A stretch of DNA of 64,000 bases from Archangium gephyra (lineage in GTDB: Bacteria; Myxococcota; Myxococcia; Myxococcales; Myxococcaceae). Where the stretch lies: assembly GCA_003243425.1 (NCBI GenBank), contig QFQP01000005.1:124001-188000 (forward strand). Direction: 5' to 3'. Of the stretch, positions 1-8,811 are shown in pieces (the stretch's first letter is position 1; each line of letters begins with the position of its first letter). A model generated the notes under the pieces. That model did no database searches and had not been told where the DNA came from. It saw only the letters and a program-made list of their open reading frames with translations. Made by a program: the position numbers and the translations under genes.

Positions 1-714
1 GATGAGCTCGATCTTCTTCTTGTCGCGCACCGACGCCACGCCGAACAGGTCCTTGATGTTGAGAATGCCGAGGCCGCGGATCTCCATGTGGTGCTGAATG
101 AGGTCGTTGCCGTGGCCGTACACGTCGCCCGCGCGGCGGGTGAGGTTGACGATGTCGTCGGCCACCAGCCGATGCCCGCGCATGATGAGGTCGAGCGCCA
201 CTTCGGACTTACCGATGCCCGACTTGCCGAGCAGCAGCACGCCCACGCCGAACACGTCGATGAGCACGCCGTGCATCGAGCCGGTGGCGGTCAGCGCCTC
301 TTCGAGGAAGCTCTGCACCTGGCTGATGAAGGCCGAGCTGATCAACGGCGTGCGCATGAGCGCGAGGTGGTGCGCGCGGCACCCTTCGACGAGCGGCACC
401 GGGAGCTCGAGGCCCTTGGTGACCACCACGCACGCGAGCGTGGAATCGAAGAGCTTGCTGAGCACGTCGCGCTGTTGATCTTCGGTGAGCGTGCGCAGGT
501 AGCTGATCTCGGTGTTGCCGAAGACCTGAATGCGCTCGGGGTGCAGGTGCTCGGTGAAGCCGGTGAGCGCGAGGCCGGGCTTCTGAATGCGTGACGAGCT
601 GATGGGGTGGTCGAGCCCGTCACGGCCCTCGAGGAGCTCGAGCTTCAGGTCGTACAGCTGGTCCTCCAGCAGACGAGAGACGGGAATCGACAGCGCGGTG
701 GCGTAGGTACTCAC
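1..714 (-). CDS. hprK: HPr kinase/phosphorylase, N-terminal 238 residues (3' end outside window)
   Basis: The product should phosphorylate or dephosphorylate HPr (PtsH) on serine using ATP in the cytosol, linking phosphotransferase or carbon status to regulation. The reading frame starts at a GTG (714) and runs off the window edge. An N-terminal substrate-recognition domain covers about residues 1-130. A clear Walker A loop, GKSGIGKSE, lies near residue 161, followed by the conserved stretches MRGHRLVADD and MEIRGLGILNI that are characteristic of HprK. Family members are about 310 residues, so roughly 70 are missing. Downstream neighbours (often ptsH or rapZ) are not visible. The GTG start is chosen because the N-terminus then aligns with the family; I see no strong ribosome binding site. 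Confidence 0.92.
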   Translation of the reverse strand, partial: MSTYATALSIPVSRLLEDQLYDLKLELLEGRDGLDHPISSSRIQKPGLALTGFTEHLHPERIQVFGNTEISYLRTLTEDQQRDVLSKLFDSTLACVVVTKGLELPVPLVEGCRAHHLALMRTPLISSAFISQVQSFLEEALTATGSMHGVLIDVFGVGVLLLGKSGIGKSEVALDLIMRGHRLVADDIVNLTRRAGDVYGHGNDLIQHHMEIRGLGILNIKDLFGVASVRDKKKIELI

Positions 715-771
715 GCCGACGATTGTGCACGAATTCCCGCCGCTCCCGGGGCGCGCGTTGGAGACCGCGAC

Positions 772-2517
772 TTACGGGCAGCCTTCGCTGAAGCCGCTCG
801 CGGGCTCGCCGCCGGGCGCACCGTTCGGGTCTCCGTTGCCCGCGGCGCCTGGCGTACCCGTCTGCCACGTCACCGTGGCGTCGACGTTCGGGCTCGCGCC
901 GCCGCCGCAGAACACGCCGACGAGCGGGCCGCCCCAGCCTCCTGGACCGCGACGACCGGGCCCGCCGGCGCCACCGTTGCCGCCGCGCGCGCCGCTGCCG
1001 CCGATGCCCGCGTCACTCACGTTCTCACCCGGCGCGCCCGGGCCACCGATGCCGCCCGTGCCCGGCGTGCCCGCTGCGCCGCCGTTGCCGCCGCGACCAC
1101 CGGCCCCACCGACCAGCTGCACGTCTCTCAACGTGGGCGAGCTCGCCCACAGCACCAGCGAGATGGACGCACCGCCGGCTTGACCCGCGGTGCCGCTGCG
1201 CGCGCCACACCCGCCGCTGCCGCCACCGCCTGCGCCACCGCCGCGCGACACGATGACGCCGGCCACCGACACGGCGCCGCCACCGCCGGCACCACCACCT
1301 CCACGGCCGGGCGTTGCGGGCGTCCACGACGACAGCTGCGCGCCGAACCACCAACCGCCGTCGAGCCCACCGAGGAAGTCAGCGGCGGGGTCTGCCGCGC
1401 GCGTGGTCGACATCGAACCCGCGGGGCCCGTGAGGCCGGCGCCACCATCGAACCCCACACACGGAGGCAGCAGGCACACGTGCTCACCCGCGCCGTCGCC
1501 GGCGAGTGAGCCGCCTTCGCCGTCAGCTCCTGCGCCGAGCGAACCGACCGTGCCGCCAGCGCCACCGCCGAAGCCCGCGAAGCTCATGCCCGCATCACCA
1601 CACGACACCGCCGCGCCACCCGGGCCACCATCGCCGATGGCGCCCGCCGCGCCGGTATTTCCGTTGGGTGACGCGCCTGCATCGAAGCCATCGGCGCCGT
1701 CACCCCCGGTGCCGCCGTTGAGCCTGCAGCGCGTGATGCGAGAGGTCGACGCCGCGCTCACCAGCGTGACCGCGTACGAGGCCACGCCGTCTTGCGTCAC
1801 CGCTGGCGGCTGAACGTCGAGCTGCTCCAGCACCACGCGGCCACCGTCGCGCGGCGCTGCCCACAGGCGACCAGAGATGACCGAGTACGTCGCGCTGCGC
1901 GACCAGTTGGTGGCGTCGTAACCGCCGTAGACGCTCACCGCGTCGTCGACCTGCAGCGTGCCGGCGTTCGCAGTTCCCGTCGCGAGGTAGAGCTGCGCGC
2001 GCCCCAGCGAGAGCCCCGACGCCAGCGTGCGCCTGGGTGCGTCACGCGTACCGGCGGCGGCGTCGTCACCGTTCACCGGGTCGACGAACACCGCGCGCGA
2101 GAGGTCACCATCGAAGCCGTCGCAGTCGACGTCGAGCTGTTGATCATCCGGCTCGTCGATGGCGCCGGTCGGTACGCAGCCAGCGTCGGCGGGCCCGGCG
2201 TCGGGAAGACCCGCGTCAGGCAGGCCCGCGTCGACGTGCATGCCACCGTCTTCGACGCCCGCGTCTTCCACACCTGCGTCAAAGCCTGCGTCATCGACAC
2301 CGGCATCGTTCTCGCCCGCGTCGACGCTCGCGTCGGGCTCCCCTGCGTCAACACCTGCGTCATTTGCAGCAGGCGGGTGACACAGGCCATCGTCGCCGCA
2401 GGTGAAGCCCTCCTGCGCGCAGGCGCCGTCGCTCTCACACTGAAAGAGCGCCTCGGGGAGCTGCGCGCACTCGCACGCCGACAACGCACACACCATCACC
2501 AGCCACGCGCGCTTCAC
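772..2517 (-). CDS. Glycine-rich lipoprotein with Asp-Ala-Gly linker and beta-helix-like start
   Basis: This is a 581-residue predicted lipoprotein. The GTG start overlaps the stop of the upstream gene (GTGA), so the two genes are probably co-transcribed. The N-terminus is a signal peptide ending in the lipobox LSAC. A long low-complexity linker follows, made of repeated DAG, DAS and DAGV units (about residues 40-95), then a DCDGFDGD acidic motif. The phrase FVDPVNGDDAAAGTRDAP matches the start of DUF1565 or pectate-lyase-like right-handed beta-helix domains. From about residue 250 to 560 the protein is dominated by GGAGG/GGxGG repeats. It is probably exported and attached to a membrane by the lipid anchor. 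The ligand or role is unknown. Extended upstream starts in the same frame only overlap the neighbouring gene and were rejected. Confidence 0.82.
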   Translation of the reverse strand: MKRAWLVMVCALSACECAQLPEALFQCESDGACAQEGFTCGDDGLCHPPAANDAGVDAGEPDASVDAGENDAGVDDAGFDAGVEDAGVEDGGMHVDAGLPDAGLPDAGPADAGCVPTGAIDEPDDQQLDVDCDGFDGDLSRAVFVDPVNGDDAAAGTRDAPRRTLASGLSLGRAQLYLATGTANAGTLQVDDAVSVYGGYDATNWSRSATYSVISGRLWAAPRDGGRVVLEQLDVQPPAVTQDGVASYAVTLVSAASTSRITRCRLNGGTGGDGADGFDAGASPNGNTGAAGAIGDGGPGGAAVSCGDAGMSFAGFGGGAGGTVGSLGAGADGEGGSLAGDGAGEHVCLLPPCVGFDGGAGLTGPAGSMSTTRAADPAADFLGGLDGGWWFGAQLSSWTPATPGRGGGGAGGGGAVSVAGVIVSRGGGAGGGGSGGCGARSGTAGQAGGASISLVLWASSPTLRDVQLVGGAGGRGGNGGAAGTPGTGGIGGPGAPGENVSDAGIGGSGARGGNGGAGGPGRRGPGGWGGPLVGVFCGGGASPNVDATVTWQTGTPGAAGNGDPNGAPGGEPASGFSEGCP

Positions 2518-3350
2518 TCGACACCCCACAGAATCGCCGTCACCACGAAGCTCACGCCGGCGCCGATGCCTACGCCCGTCGCGATGGTGAGGTCGCGGTT
2601 GGCCTCCTGCTGCAGCGCGAGGGCCTGCGAGTACGAGTACGGCGACACCCCGTCGGGCGCGCGCTCCAGCTGCGAGCGCTTGGTCATGCCGAGCGCACCG
2701 AACGTGGCGCCGACCCCGATGGCCGCCGCGGTCACACCGGTCATCACCCACGCCGCCACCTTCGGTTTCGGAGCCGGCGGTACTTCAGTCTTCACGTCGA
2801 CCGCAGCGACCGGCGCTGCTTCGGTCTTCGGCGTGAGCACCGGTGCTTCCTTCTTCGGTTCGTCGACGACGGGCGCTGGCTCAGCCGTGGGCGTGTCGAC
2901 GACGACCGGGGTCACGGCGGCGGCGATGACGGGCGCGGGCTGATCAGCGGGGATCGCCTTCAACAGCGACAACACCGGCTTCTTGAGGTCCTTCTTCAAC
3001 TTCGCCTTCGCGACCTTCGCGGTCTCCTTCTTCACTACGGCCCCGTTGGCGAACAGCTCGATGGTGACGGTACCCTTCGCGCCCTTCATCGCCGCGTTCA
3101 CGATGAAGATGCCGGTGACCTTCGCCTTCTCTTCCATCACCGCGAGGCAGGTGTCGCGCGTCTCGGGCGTGGCCAGACACTTCACGGCCGGTGAACCCGC
3201 GGGCGCCATCTTGGCGACGAGCTTCTCGGCGGAAATCGTCTCGACCATCGCTTCGGCAGCGGGCCGTGACTTGTCGTCGGCAGGTACCAGCAGCACCGAT
3301 GACGCGAACGCAGATTCAGAGATGACGACGAACCAGACGAGCCAACGCAT
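2514..3350 (-). CDS. Exported protein with Pro/Ala-rich middle and two C-terminal membrane helices
   Basis: This is a 278-residue protein of unknown function. The ATG at 3350 is preceded by a good ribosome binding site (GGAGG, 6 nt away), which decides against the upstream in-frame start. Residues 1-17 form a signal peptide (ending AFASS). Residues 18-150 form a globular domain that seems to detect or process some value (VTGIFIVNAAMKGAKGTVTI). About 80 residues rich in Pro, Ala, Val and Glu follow. The C-terminus holds two hydrophobic helices (VAAWVMTGVTAAAIGVGATF and GVGIGAGVSFVVTAILW) separated by about 30 residues. This build (sensor-like domain, proline linker, two helices) is common among myxobacterial envelope proteins of unknown role. 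It overlaps the following lipoprotein gene by 4 bp, suggesting one operon. Confidence 0.8.
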   Translation of the reverse strand: MRWLVWFVVISESAFASSVLLVPADDKSRPAAEAMVETISAEKLVAKMAPAGSPAVKCLATPETRDTCLAVMEEKAKVTGIFIVNAAMKGAKGTVTIELFANGAVVKKETAKVAKAKLKKDLKKPVLSLLKAIPADQPAPVIAAAVTPVVVDTPTAEPAPVVDEPKKEAPVLTPKTEAAPVAAVDVKTEVPPAPKPKVAAWVMTGVTAAAIGVGATFGALGMTKRSQLERAPDGVSPYSYSQALALQQEANRDLTIATGVGIGAGVSFVVTAILWGVE

Positions 3351-3422
3351 GTGATGCCTCCCCCCCGACGCTTCGCGCGTCATCTCATCACAAGCGCAAC
3401 GGCGTGCTAATCGGCGCGGCTC

Positions 3423-4871
3423 ATGGAGTTGTGGCCGAGAGAAAAACTTCCGCGCGCGGTGTTGTTCGGCTCACTGACGATCGGCCTGTTGTTGCGCGCG
3501 TACATCGTCTTCACCGACGACGGCATCAACTGGCCTGACGAGATCTACCAGTCGTTCGAGCCCGCGCACCGACTGGTGTTCGGCTACGGCATGGTCGCCT
3601 GGGAATACCTCGAAGGCGCGCGCACCTGGGCGACGCCGGGCTTCGTGGCGGTGTGGTTGTGGCTCTGCAAGCTGGTCGGCGCCGACTCTCCATCGACCTA
3701 CATCCACGTGACGAAGCTGGCGTTCTCGACGCTGTCGCTCGTGGCTGCGCTCGGCGCATATCGGTTGTCGCGCGTGTTCGGCGCGCGTGAACTGGAAGCG
3801 ACCGTCTCGGCAGCTGCGTGGAGTCTGTGCGCGCTCGCGCTCTATTTCTCTCCGCGCGCGATGAGCGAGAACCTGGCGGCGGTGTGCATCGTGTGGGGCG
3901 CGGCGTTGACGCTCGATGAACGTGGGCCGCGGTGGCTCGGTGCTTCGTTGCTGGGCTTTGCGACCATCGCGCGGTTGCAGTCAGGCGTGGTGTGCGTGGC
4001 GATTCTCGGCGTGCTCGTGGTGCGTTCCCTTCGCGGCAAGCAGTGGCGGCCGACGCTGGAAGTGTTCGGCGTGCTGGTGCTCTGGGCGTTCATCTTCGGC
4101 GCGTGGGACGCGGCGGCGTGGAGAGACGTGCCGAGCGCGAAGTACGGCGGCTGGTTTCATTCGGCGTTCGTCTATTACCGCGTGAACATCGTCGAGAACC
4201 GCGGGGCGCAGTGGGGCACGTCGGCGTGGGGGTACTACTTTCAGTACCTCTTCACTTCGATGCCGGGCGTGACGCTGGTGCTGGGCGCGTCGCTGCTCGC
4301 GTCGTTGAAGCGGGCTACGTCGTTGGTGGTGGTGGTGCTCATGTTCCTCGCGCTGCACCTCGCGGTGCCGCACAAGGAGCTGCGCTTCATGGTTCCGATT
4401 CTCCCGCTGACGTGCGCGTTCATCGGCATCGCGTTGTCGCAGTTGAGTGAAGGCCTCGCGCCGCGCGTTGCAGCGGTGGTGGGAGCGCTCATTGCGTACT
4501 CGGCCATCACCTTCCCGAAGCTCACGATGGGTGACGTCGGGAGCTATCTCGAGCGTGCACAGTCGAGCGCGTGGAACGACTTCGGCACCGTGAACCGGTT
4601 GATGCTGGCGGCGAGCCGGCAGCGTGACTTGTGCGGGCTGCGCATCGACGCCACGCACCTCGCGTGGACGGGCGGCATCACCTACCTGCATCGGAAGGCG
4701 CCGCTCTACATGCCGGGCACGCCGCACCAGCAGGGGTGGTTCAATTACGTCATCGCGCGGCAGGGCAGCGGGCTGCCGGCCATCGCGAGTGAAGGCGGGT
4801 TCGAGCTGGTGAAGTTGCCGAACATGACTTCGTGCACGCCGAACGCCGGCTACACGTGGAAGCTGCCTTGA
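3423..4871 (+). CDS. GT22-type (ALG9/PIG-B-like) polyprenol-phosphate-mannose transferase
   Basis: This 482-residue polytopic membrane protein has about ten hydrophobic helices. Family GT22 enzymes transfer mannose from a dolichol- or polyprenol-phosphate donor to glycan or lipid acceptors on the non-cytoplasmic face. The acidic loop WPDEIYQSFEPAHR after the first helix (about residues 36-50) holds the catalytic Asp-Glu expected for GT-C enzymes. The motif HKELRF at residues 317-322 matches the HKExRF signature of GT22. These two motifs together make the family assignment fairly firm. No sugar-pathway genes are adjacent, so donor and acceptor are unknown. GT22 is best known from eukaryotic GPI and N-glycan synthesis; bacterial members are scattered. 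The start follows a short leader with no obvious ribosome binding site. Confidence 0.82.
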   Translation: MELWPREKLPRAVLFGSLTIGLLLRAYIVFTDDGINWPDEIYQSFEPAHRLVFGYGMVAWEYLEGARTWATPGFVAVWLWLCKLVGADSPSTYIHVTKLAFSTLSLVAALGAYRLSRVFGARELEATVSAAAWSLCALALYFSPRAMSENLAAVCIVWGAALTLDERGPRWLGASLLGFATIARLQSGVVCVAILGVLVVRSLRGKQWRPTLEVFGVLVLWAFIFGAWDAAAWRDVPSAKYGGWFHSAFVYYRVNIVENRGAQWGTSAWGYYFQYLFTSMPGVTLVLGASLLASLKRATSLVVVVLMFLALHLAVPHKELRFMVPILPLTCAFIGIALSQLSEGLAPRVAAVVGALIAYSAITFPKLTMGDVGSYLERAQSSAWNDFGTVNRLMLAASRQRDLCGLRIDATHLAWTGGITYLHRKAPLYMPGTPHQQGWFNYVIARQGSGLPAIASEGGFELVKLPNMTSCTPNAGYTWKLP

Positions 4872-4885
4872 TCAGGAGATCACCG

Positions 4886-5278
4886 ATGACACCATTCAAT
4901 CCAAGCGCTTCACATCCTGCCCGCGCGGTTCAGGCGTGGATCATTCTCGTTGGGCACGCAATGAATCGGCAGACGCTGACGTACGAGATGCTGGGTGAAC
5001 TCATGTTTCGCAGACGCGCAGCGGGTGTTCTCAAAGACATCCTTGGTCACGTCGCGGAATACTGCAACGCGAACGAACTTCCGCCGCTGACCGCCATTGT
5101 GGTGAACAAGGCTCGCGGCAAACCTGGCGTGAACATCCCTACCGACTTCGCCACGCTCGACCGTGATCGCGAGAATGTGTACCGCTGCGACTGGTTCGAC
5201 ATCTATCCACCCTCCGAGCGCGAACTCGCGGAGGTGTATGCGGCCACCAAAGCGGCAGCGAAAAAGAAGAAGCCCTGA
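4886..5278 (+). CDS. Conserved hypothetical protein, 130 residues
   Basis: The ATG at 4886 is chosen because AGGAG lies 8 nt upstream; a longer in-frame start would overlap the previous gene. The protein is soluble with no signal peptide. Two blocks look conserved: a helical block with AWIILVGHAMNRQTLTYEML (about residues 17-36), reminiscent of a winged-helix opening, and PPLTAIVVNKARGKPGVNIP (about residues 70-90). The Lys-rich tail ends KKKKP. I do not recognise a named family or catalytic residues. Its base composition is visibly less GC-rich than both neighbours, with more A/T third positions, which hints at acquisition by transfer. Its stop codon shares a TGATCA palindrome with the stop of the opposing gene. 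Confidence 0.75.
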   Translation: MTPFNPSASHPARAVQAWIILVGHAMNRQTLTYEMLGELMFRRRAAGVLKDILGHVAEYCNANELPPLTAIVVNKARGKPGVNIPTDFATLDRDRENVYRCDWFDIYPPSERELAEVYAATKAAAKKKKP

Positions 5279-5845
5279 TCAGCGCACCGGAGACGCGGCG
5301 ATTGCGCGCATCACTTCCGCGCGAGCCAGGGTCAGGTCCTTGTTCTCGAGCGCCACCCGCGCCGCCGACACCGCGCCGCGCGCCGGTTCATCGAGCTGCT
5401 CACCGGTGTTCGACAACACCTCATCGACACCGTCCGTATTCCCCGTCGCCAGCTGCGCTTCGATGGCCTGCAGCGAGCGCACGGCCTGGTTGCGCTGTTC
5501 ACGCCGCTGGGCGCGCTCATCTTCCGTCGGCTGCACCCCGTCACTCGGTGGCGCTGCCGCCTGGGCCACCGGCGCGACCGCCGCCTGAGGCGCCACACCA
5601 CCGCTCGTGTCTTCTCGAGGCGCCGTGACCGCCGCGGGAATCGGCGCCGGCATCGCTGGCCGGGGTGGCGCGACCGGCGGCGCTTCGGTTCTCGTCGTGG
5701 TGACTGGCTGGGCAGGGGTGGTGGTCACCGCGCCGTCGTCGCGCGTCGGTTGTCCCGCTTGCCGGTTCGTCCACATCAAGGCCATCGACCCGATGCCGAG
5801 CACGACGACCGTGACCGCGATGGTCAACTTCTCGATTCGCGTCAT
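5279..5845 (-). CDS. Single-pass membrane-anchored hypothetical protein with Pro-rich linker
   Basis: This is a 188-residue protein with an N-terminal membrane anchor (residues 7-25, LTIAVTVVVLGIGSMALMW). A Pro/Ala/Thr-rich linker of about 70 residues follows, then a helical C-terminal domain (about 100-188) with alternating charged residues (DERAQRREQRNQAVRSLQAI) that resembles a TPR-like pair of helices. The start has a strong ribosome binding site (GGAGG, 7 nt upstream). The function is unknown. It lies 83 bp downstream of the ACT-domain gene on the same strand and ends exactly against the convergent gene at a shared TGATCA. Confidence 0.75.
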   Translation of the reverse strand: MTRIEKLTIAVTVVVLGIGSMALMWTNRQAGQPTRDDGAVTTTPAQPVTTTRTEAPPVAPPRPAMPAPIPAAVTAPREDTSGGVAPQAAVAPVAQAAAPPSDGVQPTEDERAQRREQRNQAVRSLQAIEAQLATGNTDGVDEVLSNTGEQLDEPARGAVSAARVALENKDLTLARAEVMRAIAASPVR

Positions 5846-5928
5846 GTTTGACCTCCAACGACTTCATGAAGGTCTCTGCGCTCGCTGACCAGCCCCCACG
5901 GCCGCGCGTCACGCGTGGGAAACGTGCG

Positions 5929-6327
5929 CTACGCGTTGCGCGCGAGCTTCTTGAGCGTCTGCAGCGCTTCGTCGGCGCGCGCCACGGGCACGAACAGGTA
6001 GTCGCGGTTGAAGGCGCTGATGATGTTGATGCTCATCGCCTGCCTGGCGAGCACCTCTGAAATCGCCGCGAGAAAGCCAATCGCATACAGCGACGAATTC
6101 ACGTTGAGCGAGATGCCCTTGCAGTGAAACGCCGCCACCAGCCCGCTCTTCGCGACGTCGGCGTCGTCGAGCAGCAGCGACATGCCTTCCGGCTCGCGGA
6201 ACGTGGCCATGGGGTTCAACCCCGGAGGCATCGGCTTGCCGTTGGGCACGGTGACGAAGCTCCAGTTGCCCTCGAGGAAGACGGGCTGCATCGACTTGAG
6301 CAGCGTCGCCAGATTCTTCTCACCCAT
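5929..6327 (-). CDS. ACT domain-containing protein (DUF2241/ACT_3-like)
   Basis: This 132-residue protein looks like a tandem ACT protein of the DUF2241 family. Visible family features are LATLLKSMQPVFLEGNWSFV near the N-terminus, the middle block DVAKSGLVAAFHCKGISLNVNSSL, and a C-terminal ACT half with RDYLFVPVARADEALQTLKKL. ACT domains usually bind amino acids and act as allosteric sensors; the ligand here is not predictable. The ATG at 6327 fits the family N-terminus (MGEKNL), while a longer frame runs into the promoter region of the divergent gene. It is probably cytosolic. Confidence 0.82.
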   Translation of the reverse strand: MGEKNLATLLKSMQPVFLEGNWSFVTVPNGKPMPPGLNPMATFREPEGMSLLLDDADVAKSGLVAAFHCKGISLNVNSSLYAIGFLAAISEVLARQAMSINIISAFNRDYLFVPVARADEALQTLKKLARNA

Positions 6328-6379
6328 GCCGATGGTCGCCACGCGGCCCGAGACTTTACGTGCTAGGGGTCGCGGCGAC

Positions 6380-7759
6380 ATGACGAGATGGGGTTGGGTG
6401 GCGTGTTTGATTCTGTCGGGCTGCAGCGCGCATCGCTTCGAGTGCAGACAGCACGGAGGCGAAGCCGTCTACGAGGTCACGTCGAACCACTTCCAGGTGG
6501 TGGGTGAGCTGCCGCCAGCCGACCTGCAGCGAGAGGTCGTGAAGCTCGAGCGCCTGTGGGACGCGTACTCGGTCTTCTTCAACCACGAGCCCACCGAGTC
6601 GTCCGCGCGCCTGCTGGTGGTGATGATGGCGGCTGGCGGGTCGAACGAGTTCATCGAGAACACGTCAGGGTTCATGGCCGGTGAAGACACGCCGGTGCTC
6701 GTCACCGAGACGCTCGAGACCTCACAGCAGGTGCTCTCGTCGAGCGCCCACGAGCTGGTGCACCTCGTGAGTCAGTCGTGGCTCCGCCGGCAACCCCGGT
6801 GGTTCGCGGAAGCCCTGGCCGAGTACCTCGGCGACGCGGAGTTCAAGTCGAGCGACACGGTTCGCTTCGGCCGCTGGCGAGACTCGGTGTCGACCACCGT
6901 GGTGCCGCTGCAGGCCCTCTGGCGCTGGAAGCCGCGCAACGCCGACGAGACCCGAACGCTCTACTTCTCGGCCTGGGCCTGGCTGCACTACTTCGCCAAT
7001 CGCGACGAAGCGCGGCTGCGGAAGCTGCTCGTGGCGCTGCAACGGCCCGTGCCCGCGCTCGAGGCCTTCGAAACCGTGTTCCCGTCGAAGGAGTGGGCGG
7101 CGCTGCACGACAGGGTCGTCGCCTACGTCGCTGCCGGGCGCTTTTCGGGCTGGGAATCGCGCACGCGCCGCACGCCCGAGGTCTCGGCGCTGCGCGAGCT
7201 GTCGGGGAGCGAGGTGCACCTCGTACGGCGGTTGCTCTTCAAGAAGCTGCGCGAGCCGAAGAAGGCGGCAGGTGAGAGCGCGCTGGCGCTCGAGCTGTCG
7301 GTGAAGCCGACCCCGGCCGCAGTGGCCGTGGCACACATCGACGACACGGTGAGCGGCCCCGAGCGCACCGACGCGGTCGCGCCCTACCGAGACTCTCTGG
7401 AGGGTGCGTTGTCGTGGGCCGCAGGGAAGGACCTGCCCCTGTACGAGCGGCTCGCGGCGCTGCAGGCGTTGCGTGAACGCGCGCCTGATTCGCTCGAGGC
7501 GCTGTTGGCCTTCGCCGAGATCGCGCAGCGGTTGAACGACGCGCGTGGGCTCGAAGCGGCGCAGCGTGCGCGAGCGCTGGCGCCGTGGTCGCTGCGCGCT
7601 GCGTTGCTCGACGCCGGGTTCTTGATGCACGCCGGGCGTTGTGCCGACGCGAAGCTCGCGGTGCAGGCCGCGCGCGCGATGGCCTCTGAAATGACCGGGG
7701 CCGAGCGCTCCGTCGAGCAGGTCGAAGGCCAGCTGCCGCAGTGCCGGGAGGCGAAATGA
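6380..7759 (+). CDS. Lipoprotein zinc metallopeptidase (peptidase MA-like gluzincin) with TPR-like tail
   Basis: This is a 459-residue lipoprotein whose signal peptide ends in the lipobox LSGC. The middle holds a gluzincin site: HELVH at residues 124-128, with the third zinc ligand in WFAEALAEY (Glu144), as in peptidase MA/DUF1570-like proteins. This predicts a zinc-dependent protease acting on the periplasmic or outer-membrane side. The C-terminal 150 residues are helical with TPR-like pairs (SLEALLAFAEIAQRLNDARG). The start at 6380 is chosen for the signal peptide; in-frame upstream codons overlap the divergent ACT gene. It overlaps the following Sel1 lipoprotein by 4 bp (ATGA), so the two are likely translated together. 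The substrate is unknown. Confidence 0.85.
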   Translation: MTRWGWVACLILSGCSAHRFECRQHGGEAVYEVTSNHFQVVGELPPADLQREVVKLERLWDAYSVFFNHEPTESSARLLVVMMAAGGSNEFIENTSGFMAGEDTPVLVTETLETSQQVLSSSAHELVHLVSQSWLRRQPRWFAEALAEYLGDAEFKSSDTVRFGRWRDSVSTTVVPLQALWRWKPRNADETRTLYFSAWAWLHYFANRDEARLRKLLVALQRPVPALEAFETVFPSKEWAALHDRVVAYVAAGRFSGWESRTRRTPEVSALRELSGSEVHLVRRLLFKKLREPKKAAGESALALELSVKPTPAAVAVAHIDDTVSGPERTDAVAPYRDSLEGALSWAAGKDLPLYERLAALQALRERAPDSLEALLAFAEIAQRLNDARGLEAAQRARALAPWSLRAALLDAGFLMHAGRCADAKLAVQAARAMASEMTGAERSVEQVEGQLPQCREAK

Positions 7760-8790
7760 AGCCCGCGCTGCTGCTCTTCGCCGCGCTGCTGGTGAGCTGC
7801 GGCACCTTGCGCCCGCGCCCGTCGGGCTCGGCCGAGTGGAAGGCCGTGTTCAACGACTGTGACGACGGCGATCAGTACGCGTGCTTCTGGGTCGCCTCCA
7901 CGGAGCTCGACGACGACCTGCCCTCGGCGGTGGCGCGCTTCACCCGCGCGTGCGACGCGGGCGTGGGCGAAGCGTGCATGGAGTTGGCCGAGCTCGCCGA
8001 GGCTGGCCGGGGAATGGAGAAGGACCTCTCGAAGCACGTGCAGTGGCTGGAGCGCGCGTGCGACCTCGGCTCGGCGCGGGGCTGCAGCAACCTCGGGGTC
8101 GCGTGGTTCAAGGGCATCGGCGTGGAGCGGACGCCCGCGAAGTCGACGCCGCTGTACGAGCGCGCGTGCAAGCTGGGCGACGCGCTGGCGTGCTCGAACT
8201 TCGCCACCGCGTTGAACGACGGCCGCAGCGGCTTCAAAGACGTGCCGCGCGCCCGGGCGCTGTGGCGGCAGCACTGCCCCGCCGAGCCGCTCGCGTGTCT
8301 CTTGCTCTCGCAGGAGCTCGAGAAAGACGGCGACCAGGCGGCGGCCACCGCGGTGGTGCGCGAAGGGTGCCGCGCGGGAGATCGCCGCAGCTGTCTGTTC
8401 GTCTGCGAAGACCTCAAGAAGTCGAACCCCGCCGAGTCGATGCGCTACGCGCGCTACGCCTGCGAACGCGGTGACGTGGACGCCTGCGAAGACGTGCTGG
8501 AACTGGGCCGGGGGAACAAGGCGCTGTGGCCCGAGCTGCTGAGCATCGCCCGCGACGCCTGCGCCGACGGCAACGCGTTCGCTTGCCGCGAGGTGCCCGA
8601 CCTCGAGCTGAGGCTCGGCGCGCCGTGGAGCGCGAGCTACGACGCGCAGTACGAGAAGTGGTGCAGTCCCAAAGACGTCTGGGCCTGTGAGCTTCGCTGT
8701 CACAACAACGGCGGGAAGGACAAGACGACCCCGGCGTGTGTGACGTCGTGCAAGGCCGGTAGCAAGGTCGACTGCGCCTCGACCGAGTGA
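7756..8790 (+). CDS. Sel1-repeat lipoprotein
   Basis: This is a 344-residue lipoprotein with lipobox LVSC after a short signal peptide. The body is a run of Sel1/TPR-like repeats recognisable from the periodic ACDLGSARGCSNLGVAWFKG and ACKLGDALACSNFATALNDG units, each with paired cysteines that may form disulfides. Sel1 proteins act as protein-interaction scaffolds. The start ATG overlaps the preceding stop and has GGGAGG close upstream. Pairing with a protease lipoprotein in one transcript suggests the two work on the same envelope process, but no partner is identifiable from sequence alone. Confidence 0.87.
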   Translation: MKPALLLFAALLVSCGTLRPRPSGSAEWKAVFNDCDDGDQYACFWVASTELDDDLPSAVARFTRACDAGVGEACMELAELAEAGRGMEKDLSKHVQWLERACDLGSARGCSNLGVAWFKGIGVERTPAKSTPLYERACKLGDALACSNFATALNDGRSGFKDVPRARALWRQHCPAEPLACLLLSQELEKDGDQAAATAVVREGCRAGDRRSCLFVCEDLKKSNPAESMRYARYACERGDVDACEDVLELGRGNKALWPELLSIARDACADGNAFACREVPDLELRLGAPWSASYDAQYEKWCSPKDVWACELRCHNNGGKDKTTPACVTSCKAGSKVDCASTE

Positions 8791-8811
8791 CGACGTGCTA
8801 CGCGGCGCGAG

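Noticed and set aside
2159..2380. Tandem Ser-Thr-Pro-Ala repeat that looks like a repeat array or CRISPR-like spacer pattern
   Set aside because: It is the reverse reading of the Asp-Ala-Gly linker of the lipoprotein; units are short, imperfect and coding.
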